A stretch of DNA of 64,000 nt from an uncultured Eubacteriales bacterium (lineage in GTDB: Bacteria; Bacillota; Clostridia; Oscillospirales; Acutalibacteraceae): positions 32,431 to 96,430 of the forward strand of contig CAKTVV010000011.1 in the NCBI GenBank assembly GCA_934630515.1. The letters run 5' to 3'. Positions within the stretch are counted from its first letter, which is position 1. The number at the start of each line of letters is the position of its first letter. Below the pieces are notes generated by a model. That model searched no databases. It was not told the DNA's origin and saw only the letters and a list, made by a program, of their open reading frames with translations. The position numbers were made by a program, and so were the translations under genes. Of the stretch, positions 1 through 7,707 are shown in pieces.

Positions 1-1118
1 GTATATTCTTCTTCCTTTTGCTGCGGTGCCTTGTAATGCAATTTTTTGTGTGGGCGCTTGGTATTGTAGAAATCTATGTAATTATCGACTGCTTTATAAA
101 AATCAGCCTCCGAGCGATACTTCGTTCTATACAGTTTCTCACGCTTAAATGAAGAAAAGAAAGATTCCATTACCGAATTATCATACGGTACATACGCTCT
201 TGAAAACGAGTGTGTAATGTTTAACGATCGAAGATAGTCATTCATGGCTTTTGAACGATAATTACCGCCGCGGTCGGTATGAAAAATCAAATTTGAGTTA
301 GGCTGGCGTTTTTTATAAGCAATCCGGAAAGTTGACTTTATAAGCTGTGTGCTGTTGGTCTTTCCCACTTTGTATCCTACAACCATGCGGGAAAACAAGT
401 CTATAATCGCACAAATGTAATAAGCGTTTTCACCGTGCTTGAAATAAGTAACATCACTGACCCACACTTCATTAGGATTGCTGACATCAAACTCCTGATT
501 AAGGTAGTTTTTGTATTTACGGCTTTCATCGTCGTGTAGTTTCTTGGCATTTTGCCGTATGCTTACCAATCCCATATCACGCATAAGGGTGCGGACCATT
601 TCATTACTTACTTTAACGCCTTGATTTCTCATAACAGCAGCAATTTTGGCAGCACCGAATATTTGATTGCTTTCGTCGTAAATTTCCTGTATTTGATGCC
701 GCAACTCTTCTTTACGCTTTGTATACCATGTGTTATCTTTTTTATTGCGAAGAACATGGTTATAGAATGTTCCTCTTGGAATATCAAAAGCTTCACATAT
801 CACATGCACACTGTATTCGCCGTAAAATTGTTCCGCCGCATATAATTTTTGTTTCAATGGAGATTTTGGCGTGCAATTTGCCGATTTTAAAATTTCAATG
901 ATGTTCTCTAAGCGCACCACTTTATTTTCAAGCAAATGAAAATTCCGGATATTCACAGTTCTCTTGTTAAGTGCTTTCTTTTCTTCCTGATATATATGCA
1001 CCCAATTATAGAAAGTGCTTTTTGGTATTCCGGTATCGGCAAGTATGTCCGCTGCTGACTCACCGGAAATAAAACGGTCAATAGCGTTTTGCCGTTCTTC
1101 TTTTGTGTAAGTTCTCAT
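1..1118 (-). CDS. IS3-family transposase, single ORF, cut by the window edge
   Basis: The minus strand is open from an ATG at 1118-1116 to the left edge, at least 372 codons with no stop, so the C-terminus lies outside the window. The N-terminus (TKEERQNAIDRF, GESAADILADTGIPKSTFYN) is a transposase helix-turn-helix, followed by a short coiled coil and a second HTH (GEYSVHVICEAFDIPRGTFY). The C-terminal half is an rve/DDE integrase core: WVSDVTYF carries the first Asp, FHTDRGGNYRS the second, and DNSVMESFFSSFKREK the Glu. IS3 elements usually split this into orfA and orfB joined by a -1 frameshift; here both halves are in one frame. The region is AT-rich compared with the flanking chromosome. 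It carries out cut-and-paste/copy-out transposition of its own element; with the DDE residues intact it may be active if the missing end is present. Confidence 0.9.
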   Translation of the reverse strand, partial: MRTYTKEERQNAIDRFISGESAADILADTGIPKSTFYNWVHIYQEEKKALNKRTVNIRNFHLLENKVVRLENIIEILKSANCTPKSPLKQKLYAAEQFYGEYSVHVICEAFDIPRGTFYNHVLRNKKDNTWYTKRKEELRHQIQEIYDESNQIFGAAKIAAVMRNQGVKVSNEMVRTLMRDMGLVSIRQNAKKLHDDESRKYKNYLNQEFDVSNPNEVWVSDVTYFKHGENAYYICAIIDLFSRMVVGYKVGKTNSTQLIKSTFRIAYKKRQPNSNLIFHTDRGGNYRSKAMNDYLRSLNITHSFSRAYVPYDNSVMESFFSSFKREKLYRTKYRSEADFYKAVDNYIDFYNTKRPHKKLHYKAPQQKEEEY

Positions 1119-1186
1119 ATTTTCAACTCCCGTTTAATGTGTTGAAACAATTTTACGACCACTATACAGAAATTGAAATAAACTCA
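1119..1186 (-). repeat. probable left terminal region of the IS element
   Basis: Between the transposase start and about 1186 the sequence is AT-rich and non-coding. Read on the minus strand it begins TGAGTTTATTTC at 1186, and IS3-family ends typically begin with TG. The matching right end is outside the window, so the inverted repeat and any target duplication cannot be verified. The RBS of the transposase (GGGAGTTGAAAAT before ATG) sits here. Confidence 0.35.
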
Positions 1187-1321
1187 TAGCCTAATTTTAC
1201 CAAGTTATGTTATGTCCGCATATAAAATTGTAATGCGTGAGAGTTCAAATACGCACTAAAGATCCGCAAATAATCTTTTTTATAGTCCTCCCACAAATAA
1301 TTCGGTTTGTTTAGAGCCGAG

Positions 1322-1360
1322 AAATAAAAGAAGCCTTGGTTAACAAGGCTTCTTTTATTT
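1322..1360. terminator. bidirectional intrinsic terminator
   Basis: A perfect 17-bp stem (1322-1338 with 1344-1360) closes a 5-nt GTTAA loop. The stem centre is AAGCCTTG/CAAGGCTT and its outer arms are A-rich then T-rich, so it reads as a terminator in both directions. It sits just upstream of the small gene starting at 1381. Confidence 0.75.
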
Positions 1361-1380
1361 AATTCTTTAAGGTGTGTAAT

Positions 1381-1692
1381 ATGAGTTTTGAGGATACTTT
1401 AAAAAGCCAAACCCCAACTCAACAAGAATTGCAATATCAAAAAGTTCAAGAAAGAAAAGACATTTTGGTTGGTTATGCAAAATGCGCCGTTGAAGAATTT
1501 TCGAAAGCTTGCAAGAGCTATGCACAGCGTGGATATCATAGTTGCTGGTCTTATGCAAATTCCAATTATGAATCCACCTTCGCTACATATAAAAATACTA
1601 ATCATAAATTATGGTCACGTACAGTGTATTACATCAGACTTACAAACGAACCAGATTATCGGACTGGTTATTCCATGGATCTTAAATTATAG
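1381..1692 (+). CDS. hypothetical protein, 103 aa
   Basis: I do not recognise this gene. The ATG at 1381 is preceded by AAGG about 9 nt upstream; an in-frame GTG at 1372 has no room for a ribosome site. The product is soluble, polar and rich in Gln, Lys, Ser and Tyr, starting MSFEDTLKSQTPTQQELQ, with no signal peptide, membrane segment or Cys/His metal cluster. Base composition is AT-rich like the IS element next to it and unlike the downstream chromosome, which suggests a transferred segment. The stretch 1693-1850 after it holds only short direct repeats (GGAGATATTG twice near 1739-1762). Confidence 0.45.
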   Translation: MSFEDTLKSQTPTQQELQYQKVQERKDILVGYAKCAVEEFSKACKSYAQRGYHSCWSYANSNYESTFATYKNTNHKLWSRTVYYIRLTNEPDYRTGYSMDLKL

Positions 1693-1853
1693 AGAGATTT
1701 TTTCTCATGAGAAAGATGAGTTTATTTGGTTACTAAAGGAGATATTGCTTTTAGGAGATATTGTTTTTATACGGACTGCGATTTAATACTATCTACCCAT
1801 AATCTCACCGTGACCGCCAAGCGATCTCATTTCTGAAAAAAGGAGCATGCAAA

Positions 1854-2103
1854 ATGAAACAATGCAGAGATCGCAACTGCGATATGCTGGAGAACTGCTC
1901 GATCAGCGGCAAGCACCCTTTCGAGGTTGATTTCAAGCAGCGGGTCGATATAGCGGTCAACATTCCGACCGGTGAGAAAACCAGCTTTCTCGGTATTCCG
2001 TGCGAAAAATCGAACCGCTACAGACCGCTACAGTCCGAAAGCAAGAGTCTGCCCTCAATGCGGAAGGATCGAGCTGTACGCCGACTTCAGTCAGCAGCGC
2101 TAA
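1854..2103 (+). pseudogene. zinc-ribbon protein gene frameshifted by a 10-bp tandem duplication
   Basis: A strong ribosome site (AAAAAGGAG, 1837-1844) precedes the ATG at 1854. The first frame reads MKQCRDRNCDMLENC through FLGIPCEKSNRY, then the natural C-terminus continues in another frame as RVCPQCGRIELYADFSQQR and stops at TAA 2101-2103. The switch coincides with a perfect tandem repeat ACCGCTACAG at 2014-2023 and 2024-2033. Removing one copy restores a single frame reading CEKSNRYSPKARVCPQCG. The restored protein has about 80 residues, an N-terminal Cys cluster and a C-terminal CPxCG zinc knuckle near the end, resembling small Clostridial zinc-ribbon proteins of unknown function. As sequenced, translation instead runs on to 2207 in a meaningless frame. 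Confidence 0.75.
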
Positions 2104-2184
2104 CGGGATTCCGCCGTTTGGGCACAGAACCCGCTTGTGTGAGCAGCACCAAAAGCCCCTATGCAGGAGGCTATTTCATTTTAT

Positions 2185-2228
2185 CCGGAGCGGTGCCGCA
2201 CACATAACGCCGCTCCGGCGTTCTTTTC
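2185..2228 (+). terminator. intrinsic terminator after the zinc-ribbon gene
   Basis: CCGGAGCGG (2185-2193) pairs with CCGCTCCGG (2210-2218) and is followed by CGTTCTTTTCTC. Confidence 0.65.
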
Positions 2229-2238
2229 TCATAATACA

Positions 2239-2272
2239 AAGGCGGTGAAGTGCCTATGCACTTCACCGCCTT
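2239..2272 (-). terminator. terminator of gdhA
   Basis: A perfect 15-bp stem (2239-2253 with 2258-2272) with a CTAT loop lies 30 bases beyond the gdhA stop. On the minus strand it is followed by TTTGTATTAT. Confidence 0.75.
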
Positions 2273-2301
2273 GTCTGTTTTCGCTATTCTGAGCGCCGGG
2301 C

Positions 2302-3633
2302 TTACACCACGCCCTGCGCCATCATGGCATCCGCCACCTTCAGGAATCCGGCGATGTTGGCACCCATCACATAGTTGCCCTCGTGACCGTACTCCTTGGC
2401 CGCCTCGTAGGCGCTCTTGTGGATACCCACCATGATGTCGTGCAGCTTGGCGTCCACTTCCTCAAAGGTCCAGCTCAGCCGCATGGAATTCTGGCTCATC
2501 TCCAGCGCAGAGGTAGCGACACCGCCGGCGTTGGCTGCCTTGCCGGGAGCAAATGCCACCCCATGGCTCTGCAGATACTGGGTCGCCTCCAGAGTGGTGG
2601 GCATATTGGCGCCCTCCGCCACATACTTCACGCCGTTCTTCACCAGCGTCTCGGCATCCTCCAGCAGCAGCTCGTTCTGGGTGGCGCAGGGCAGCGCTAC
2701 GTCGCAGGGGATCGTCCACACGCCCCGTCCCTCATGGTATTCGGACTGGGGACGATGCTGCTTATACTCGGTCAGGCGAGCCCGCTTGACCTCCTTGATC
2801 TCCTTGAGCGCCGCCACATCGATGCCGTCCGGATCGTACACCCAGCCGGTGGAATCGCTGACGGTGACGACCTTGGCACCCAGCCGCTCCGCCTTTTCCA
2901 CGGCGTAAATTGCTACATTGCCGGCGCCGGAGACCGTGACGGTCTTGCCCGCCAGCGTATCGCCCTTGACCTTCAGCATCTCATCTACGAAGTATACCAA
3001 GCCGTAGCCGGTCGCCTGCGTCCGGGCCAGCGAGCCGCCATAGGTGAGCCCCTTGCCGGTCAGCACACCCTCATAGCAGTTCTTCAGCCGCTTATACTGA
3101 CCGAACAGATAGCCGATCTCCCGGCCGCCCACGCCGATGTCGCCGGCGGGCACGTCGGTGTCCGCTCCGATGTGGCGGAACAGCTCGGTCATAAAGCTCT
3201 GGCAGAACGCCATGATCTCCCGGTCGGATTTGCCCTTGGGATCGAAATCGGAGCCGCCCTTGCCGCCGCCGATGGGCAGACCGGTCAGAGAATTCTTGAA
3301 GATCTGCTCAAAGCCCAGGAACTTGATGATGCCCAGATTGACGGAGGGATGCAGCCGCAGACCGCCCTTATAGGGACCGATAGCGGAATTGAACTGTACC
3401 CGATAGCCCCGGTTCACATGGGTCTTGCCGGCATCATCCACCCAAGGGACACGGAACAGGATCGCCCGCTCCGGCTCCACCAGCCGCTCCAGCAGACCCG
3501 CCGCCTCATACTCGGGATGGGCGTCGATGACCGGCTGCAGAGACTCCAGCACCTCGGTAGCCGCCTGCAAAAATTCCTTCTGCTCGGCGTAGCGTCCCTT
3601 TAATTCCTCTAAAACTCGCTCCGTATACGACAT
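2302..3633 (-). CDS. gdhA: NADP-type glutamate dehydrogenase
   Basis: Catalyses reductive amination of 2-oxoglutarate with ammonium to glutamate, a main ammonium-assimilation route in gut Clostridia. The product is 443 aa, matching the roughly 445-residue hexameric NADP-dependent family. Visible landmarks are the substrate segment GPYKGGLRLHPSV (about 87-99), the catalytic-lysine loop PIGGGKGGSDFDPKG (about 120-134), VPAGDIGVGGREIGY (about 161-175), the Rossmann segment VSGAGNVA and the late EGANMPTT and KAANAGGVATS motifs. The frame stays open upstream to 3924, but the MSYTER start at 3633 has GGAG about 12 nt before it and gives the family N-terminus. It is a single-gene transcript with its own promoter and terminator. 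Confidence 0.97.
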   Translation of the reverse strand: MSYTERVLEELKGRYAEQKEFLQAATEVLESLQPVIDAHPEYEAAGLLERLVEPERAILFRVPWVDDAGKTHVNRGYRVQFNSAIGPYKGGLRLHPSVNLGIIKFLGFEQIFKNSLTGLPIGGGKGGSDFDPKGKSDREIMAFCQSFMTELFRHIGADTDVPAGDIGVGGREIGYLFGQYKRLKNCYEGVLTGKGLTYGGSLARTQATGYGLVYFVDEMLKVKGDTLAGKTVTVSGAGNVAIYAVEKAERLGAKVVTVSDSTGWVYDPDGIDVAALKEIKEVKRARLTEYKQHRPQSEYHEGRGVWTIPCDVALPCATQNELLLEDAETLVKNGVKYVAEGANMPTTLEATQYLQSHGVAFAPGKAANAGGVATSALEMSQNSMRLSWTFEEVDAKLHDIMVGIHKSAYEAAKEYGHEGNYVMGANIAGFLKVADAMMAQGVV

Positions 3634-3707
3634 AATGCGATCACTCCGTTCCAAAAATTTCTTTACTGTACAGTGCCTACCGGGCAGCCCACTGCCCAAC
3701 AGATACC

Positions 3708-3736
3708 AGTATAGCAGATGTCCTTGCGGTTTGCAA
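3708..3736 (-). promoter_or_regulatory. gdhA sigma-A promoter
   Basis: On the minus strand TTGCAA (3736-3731) and TATACT (3713-3708) are separated by exactly 17 nt. The roughly 75-nt leader between it and gdhA contains a small hairpin GGGCAG-CCCA-CTGCCC (3682-3697). The rest of 3737-3934 is an AT-rich non-coding gap in which I see no gene. Confidence 0.75.
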
Positions 3737-3934
3737 GAACAAATTGTAAAAAATGCAATTTGGCGAAGGATTTTTTCGTTTTCCAAAGAAAAAACCGAAA
3801 AACTGACAAAATCTATCCGGCAAATTGCATATCGGAGTGCGATTGCACTTTCATGAGGGATAGATCGTGTCTGTATCGCACCGGAAACAAAAAAAGTCCT
3901 TGCCGCAGACGGTTTCTGCGGCAAGGACCTCCGG

Positions 3935-4556
3935 TTAGTCTATATGGCGGATCGTATCCAATATGTCGGAAAGCCCTGCCAGCTTTCCGGTATCGTCCGC
4001 GGCTTTTTCTGCGGCTCTCAGCGCCATCTCCTTTAAGGAGGTTTGCTTTACTGTCAGGTCGTCGTACATTTTTTCATACAGTGCAATCAGGCGCTGATTG
4101 GTTTCCTCCCGCGCCTGAATGATCACGCCTACAGCCTTTGGCCTGCTCCTGTGTTCCCACATCGCCCGGTCCGCCCGATTTCATTTTTCCCAGCTCGGCA
4201 ATGGCGTCTGTGAGAAACGCCTGCCCTGTCGTGATCTCCTCCAGCTTGCTTAGCAGGTAATCCATCGTGAGCTTTTCCGGACTTTGCGGTTCGGCGGCCG
4301 CCTTGACCCGGTCATCCGCCGCTGTTTCCGCCGCTGCGGCGCTGTCCGGTGCGCTGGTATGTAGGGTATCGGTTTTCTTATTATTATCCGGCATGCTATT
4401 GCCCTCCAATTCTGTCGTTGGCGGGCACACCAGGCACAGCGTGTGTTCGCCTATCCAGCGTGCCCTGCCTTTTTTCACAAGACCTTTCGCCCGTTTGGGG
4501 TAGGTCGCCTCGTATGCGTTTCCCTGTGCATCGACAACCGCTATGTTTTTTTCTAT
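3935..4556 (-). pseudogene. conserved hypothetical protein gene with frameshift and lost start codon
   Basis: One reading frame runs from a position that looks like a start (GGGGAGG, 6 nt, then ATA at 4556-4554) through IEKNIAVVDAQGNAYEATYP, KGLVKKGRARWIGEHTLC, an acidic/Ala-rich linker and SPEKLTMDYLLSKLEEITTG. It then breaks at 4137-4139. Dropping one A from the AAA there joins it to AKAVGVIIQAREETNQRLIA and the C-terminus ILDTIRHID (stop 3935). The N-terminal module matches a Clostridial protein type I know only as a conserved hypothetical. The middle is helical with likely coiled coil. Two lesions (ATA where ATG is expected, and a one-base insertion) indicate decay. An internal ATG at 4394 with GGAGGG before it could still give a truncated product. 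Confidence 0.65.
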
Positions 4557-4628
4557 GGGTATCCTCCCCTTGCCGTTATCGGTGTAATGCTGTTTTTTGT
4601 GATGGGTGCCGTCCCCGATTACATTATT

Positions 4629-4657
4629 AGTATATCATACCGCCTTTTCGATTGCAA
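4629..4657 (-). promoter_or_regulatory. promoter of the decayed 3935-4556 gene
   Basis: Minus-strand TTGCAA (4657-4652), 17 nt, TATACT (4634-4629). Confidence 0.7.
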
Positions 4658-4675
4658 CAGGTTTCCCCATACGGC

Positions 4676-4704
4676 TTGAAAAACGGCGGGATTGATGGTA
4701 TAGT
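4676..4704 (+). promoter_or_regulatory. ruvX promoter
   Basis: TTGAAA (4676-4681), 17 nt, TATAGT (4699-4704), about 87 bases before the ruvX start and divergent from the preceding promoter. Confidence 0.7.
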
Positions 4705-4739
4705 AACTAAAAAGCGGCTGCGGCGCCGGTGTGCCGCAC

Positions 4740-4768
4740 AAAAAAGCAGCGACCCGACGGGTCGCTGC
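4740..4768 (-). terminator. minus-strand terminator inside the ruvX leader
   Basis: A 10-bp stem GCAGCGACCC/GGGTCGCTGC with a 3-nt loop (4746-4768) is flanked on the left by six A residues (4740-4745), so it is a terminator for leftward transcription. No minus-strand gene ends here. It could stop rluD-like read-through crossing ruvX in antisense. On the plus strand it is a leader hairpin ending just before the ruvX ribosome site. Confidence 0.55.
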
Positions 4769-4790
4769 ACCGATACAGGGGGCTGTGTAT

Positions 4791-5222
4791 ATGAAAATTT
4801 TAGCCGTGGATCTGGGCAAAGCCCGCACCGGGCTGGCGATCTGCGATGAGCAGGAGCGGCTGGCAAGCCCGGTGGGAACGATAGCGGAGCATAACGAGGA
4901 GCGGCTGCTGACCCGCATTGCCGCCGCCGCAGCGGAGCAGGGTGCGGCGCAGCTGGTGGTGGGGCATCCCCGCAACATGGACGGCAGCCGGGGGGAAAGC
5001 GCCCGCCGTGCCGAGCGGCTGGCGGAGCGGCTCAAGGAGCTGACCGGGCTGCCGGTGGAATTATGGGACGAGCGGATGACCACCGTCTCCGCCATCGGGT
5101 ATCTCAACGCCACCGATGTGCGGGGCAAGCGCCGCAAGCAGGTGGTGGATACCGTCGCCGCCACCATCATCTTAGAGGATTATCTCCGCCACCGCAAGGC
5201 GCAGCCGACGGCGGAGCCTTAA
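4791..5222 (+). CDS. ruvX: Holliday junction resolvase-like YqgF/RuvX
   Basis: RNase H-fold protein of the YqgF family, needed for 16S/23S rRNA 5' maturation and possibly junction resolution. The 143-aa product starts MKILAVDLGKARTGLAI, with the first catalytic Asp in AVDLGKARTG, the GHPRNMDGS motif near residue 59 and the C-terminal WDERMTTVSA and DTVAATIILEDYL motifs. AGGGGG at 4777-4782 places the start at 4791. The gene ends convergently with the pseudouridine synthase, and the two stop codons overlap in one TTAA. Confidence 0.93.
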   Translation: MKILAVDLGKARTGLAICDEQERLASPVGTIAEHNEERLLTRIAAAAAEQGAAQLVVGHPRNMDGSRGESARRAERLAERLKELTGLPVELWDERMTTVSAIGYLNATDVRGKRRKQVVDTVAATIILEDYLRHRKAQPTAEP

Positions 5223-6193
5223 CCCCGCCGGATCGCCCCCTGCCGGAACCGGTCTGCGAACCACACCTCCGGCAGGGTGAATTCCTTCCCGTTGAGGTAG
5301 TCCAGCTCCCCGGCGGGGGTGGTGAAGGCAAACCGCAGCCGGTAGGAGCACAGCGCCTGCTTGTCGAAGCCGGTACCTTTATTGAGTGCGTTGGAGCCGT
5401 ATTTGCCGTCCCCCAGCAGGGGATGCCCGATGCTCGCCAGATGCGCCCGGATCTGATGGGTGCGTCCGGTGAGCAGGTGGATCTCCAGCAGCGACAGCCC
5501 GTCCCGCTCTTCCAGCACCCGGTAGCGGGTGCGGATGGTGCGGGCGCCCTCGTGGGCGGCGGCGGAGATGAATACCTTGTTGCGGGCGGCGTCCTTGTCC
5601 AGATAGCCCTCCAGCGTGTCGGCGGGCTTGGGCATAGAGCCGTGGACGATGCACAGGTAGTATTTTTCGATCTCCCGGTTTTTCAGCTTTTCGTTGAGGA
5701 TCCGCAGCGCCGCCGCCGTTTTGGCGGCGATGACGATGCCGCAGGTGTTCCGGTCGATGCGATTCACCAGCGCCGGGGCAAAGCTCTGCTCCTGCGCCGG
5801 ATCATACTCGCCCTTTTCATACAGATACCGCTGCACCCGGAAGATGAGGGTGTCGCCGAATTCGTGATCGTCGGGATGCACCAGCAGCCCGGCTTTTTTG
5901 TTAAGCAGCAGCAGATTTTCGTCCTCATAGACGATGTCCAGCTGTCGGGATGCCTGCATAAATTCGTAGACCGGCGGCGCCGTCGCCAGCGCATCCTCCG
6001 GCAAAAACAGGCTCAGCACATCCCCCTCCTCCAGCCGGTCGGCGGCGGTGCAGCGCTTGCCGTTGCGGCGCACATCCTTTTTGCGAATGGCCTTATAGAG
6101 CAGGGGCATGGGCAGCTGACGGTAGGTCTTGGTGAGAAATTTGTCCAGCCGCTGTCCGGCGTCGTTTTTCGTGATGGTGAGGGTGGTCTTCAT
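5219..6193 (-). CDS. RluA-family pseudouridine synthase
   Basis: Isomerises uridines in large-subunit rRNA (RluC/RluD type). The 324-aa product has an N-terminal S4 RNA-binding domain (AGQRLDKFL, then KDVRRNGKR, about residues 12-65) and a catalytic domain. The active-site motif reads NRIDRNTCGIV, a variant of the usual HRLDxxTSG that keeps the essential Asp. LTGRTHQIRAHLASIGHPLLGD is present towards the end. AGGAGG lies 7 nt before the ATG. Which rRNA position it modifies cannot be told from sequence. Confidence 0.92.
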   Translation of the reverse strand: MKTTLTITKNDAGQRLDKFLTKTYRQLPMPLLYKAIRKKDVRRNGKRCTAADRLEEGDVLSLFLPEDALATAPPVYEFMQASRQLDIVYEDENLLLLNKKAGLLVHPDDHEFGDTLIFRVQRYLYEKGEYDPAQEQSFAPALVNRIDRNTCGIVIAAKTAAALRILNEKLKNREIEKYYLCIVHGSMPKPADTLEGYLDKDAARNKVFISAAAHEGARTIRTRYRVLEERDGLSLLEIHLLTGRTHQIRAHLASIGHPLLGDGKYGSNALNKGTGFDKQALCSYRLRFAFTTPAGELDYLNGKEFTLPEVWFADRFRQGAIRRG

Positions 6194-6229
6194 GCAGTGC
6201 CTCCTATGGGCTTCCGCCGGAATTGCGGC

Positions 6230-6258
6230 TTTACATTCCCGGGGAACCGTGATATAAT
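6230..6258 (+). promoter_or_regulatory. radC promoter
   Basis: TTTACA (6230-6235), 17 nt, TATAAT (6253-6258), 36 nt before the radC start and divergent from the pseudouridine synthase gene. Confidence 0.75.
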
Positions 6259-6293
6259 TTTTCGTGATTGCAGAGCAAACGAGGTGAAAGGGT

Positions 6294-7049
6294 ATGGCGG
6301 AGAGAAAGAACCCCCACGACGGGCATCGGCAGCGGATGAAGGAGCGGCTCCTGCGGGACGGTCTGGGCGGCTTTGCCGATCACGAGGTGTTTGAAATGCT
6401 GCTGTATTATGCCCAGCCCTATCGGGATACCAACGAGTTGGGACACCGGCTGGTGGAGCGGTTCGGGTCACTGGTAGGGGTGCTGGAGGCGGACTATGCC
6501 GACCTGATCCATGTGGAGGGCGTCACGCCGCATATGGCGACGCTGCTGGTGCTGGGCGGACAGCTGGCCCGCCGCTACGCCCGGGAGCAATACGCCGTCG
6601 GGCGGCTGCTGTATACCACCGAGGACTACGGCAACTGCGTGCTGCCCTGGTTCATCGGGGAAAAGGTGGAGTCGGTGGTGCTGGTGTCCATGGACAACCG
6701 CTGCCGCCTGCTGAACACCACCCGTATTTTTGTCGGCAGCGTCAATGCCACCCAGTTCAACTTCCGCCGTCTGGTGCGGCAGGCGCTGCAGGACAACGCC
6801 ACCCAGATCGTGCTGGCACACAATCACCCCAGCGGACACGCCTGCTTCTCGCAAGCGGATGTGAATACCACCGTTCAGTGTATTCGTCTGCTGGAGCCGC
6901 TGCAGGTCCGGGTGCTGGATCATCTGGTGGTGTCACAGGACGACTATGTATCCATGGCGTCCACCCCGGAGCTGGCACACCTGTTCCGACCGGCAGCGCC
7001 GGCGCCGGGGATCGCCGCCGTGGCAGACCCCGCCGACCCGGCGGAATGA
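6294..7049 (+). CDS. radC: RadC-family JAB-domain protein
   Basis: A 251-aa protein with an N-terminal helix-hairpin-helix region (HRQRMKERLLRDGLGGFADHE) and a C-terminal JAB/MPN metalloprotease-like fold. The zinc motif is complete: HNHPSG followed by ACFSQAD (HxH-x10-D) and the conserved HLVVSQDD. The family was long called a DNA repair protein, but its real function is unsettled. The C-terminal 20 residues are Ala/Pro-rich and non-conserved. The next gene follows after 57 nt without a terminator, so they probably share a transcript. Confidence 0.9.
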   Translation: MAERKNPHDGHRQRMKERLLRDGLGGFADHEVFEMLLYYAQPYRDTNELGHRLVERFGSLVGVLEADYADLIHVEGVTPHMATLLVLGGQLARRYAREQYAVGRLLYTTEDYGNCVLPWFIGEKVESVVLVSMDNRCRLLNTTRIFVGSVNATQFNFRRLVRQALQDNATQIVLAHNHPSGHACFSQADVNTTVQCIRLLEPLQVRVLDHLVVSQDDYVSMASTPELAHLFRPAAPAPGIAAVADPADPAE

Positions 7050-7106
7050 CCGTTACATTATTGTAGCACAGCTCCCCGCATTTTGCAACCAAAGGAGAAC
7101 GACCGT

Positions 7107-7667
7107 ATGCATCCCATTCGCCATTTTCGCACCATCACCCGCCACCGGCATCAGGTGATCCGCAACTGCTTCCGGGCAGGGATCGGCGCCGGCGGCTTAA
7201 AGCATGACCTGTCCAAGTACAGCCCGGCGGAATTCTGGGTGGGCGCAAAATACTATTACGGCGACCACAGCCCCAACGACGGAGAGCGGGCGGCACGGGG
7301 ATATTCTCTGGCGTGGATGCACCACAAAGGACGCAATAAGCACCATTTTGAATACTGGAGCGACTACAACCCCCAGACCCGGACGGTGGAGCCGGTGAAG
7401 ATGCCGGTGCGGTATGCGGCGGAGATGTTCTGCGACCGGGTGGCTGCCAGCCGCATCTATCAGGGGGCGGCGTACGAGACCTCCCACCCGCTGGAGTATT
7501 ATCTGCAGGGCAAAGCCCGCCGCAGCATCCATCCGGACACCGCTGCGCTGCTGGAGGGCTGGCTGCGGCTGCTGGCGGAGCAGGGAGAGGAGGCGGCATT
7601 CGCCGCCGTCCGCCGGGAGGTGCAGGCTGCCCGCCGGGGCGTCAGCACCTACGGCGCCTATAAATAA
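7107..7667 (+). CDS. DUF5662 family protein
   Basis: An 186-aa soluble protein of the catalase-like DUF5662 type found in Firmicutes and their phages; function unknown. Family landmarks are the early histidines (HFRTITRHRHQV), LKHDLSKYSPAEFW near residue 32, HHKGRNKHHFEYW near residue 73 and AEMFCDRVAASRIY. The conserved His/Asp pattern looks like an HD-type metal site. AAAGGAGAACGACCGT precedes the ATG at 7107. It lies between radC and an esterase-like gene and is probably cotranscribed with both. Confidence 0.8.
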   Translation: MHPIRHFRTITRHRHQVIRNCFRAGIGAGGLKHDLSKYSPAEFWVGAKYYYGDHSPNDGERAARGYSLAWMHHKGRNKHHFEYWSDYNPQTRTVEPVKMPVRYAAEMFCDRVAASRIYQGAAYETSHPLEYYLQGKARRSIHPDTAALLEGWLRLLAEQGEEAAFAAVRREVQAARRGVSTYGAYK

Positions 7668-7707
7668 GAATAACCGCTATTACGAGTATTACGAGGAGGA
7701 GACCGTA

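Noticed and set aside
1372..1380. GTG at 1372 and GTG at 9330 as starts of the 1381 gene and lysS
   Set aside because: In each case the ribosome site directly abuts the GTG and is properly spaced from the ATG nine bases later.
2383..3603. Long plus-strand open frame opposite gdhA
   Set aside because: It is the shadow of gdhA in GC-rich DNA; no ribosome site and no conserved motif.
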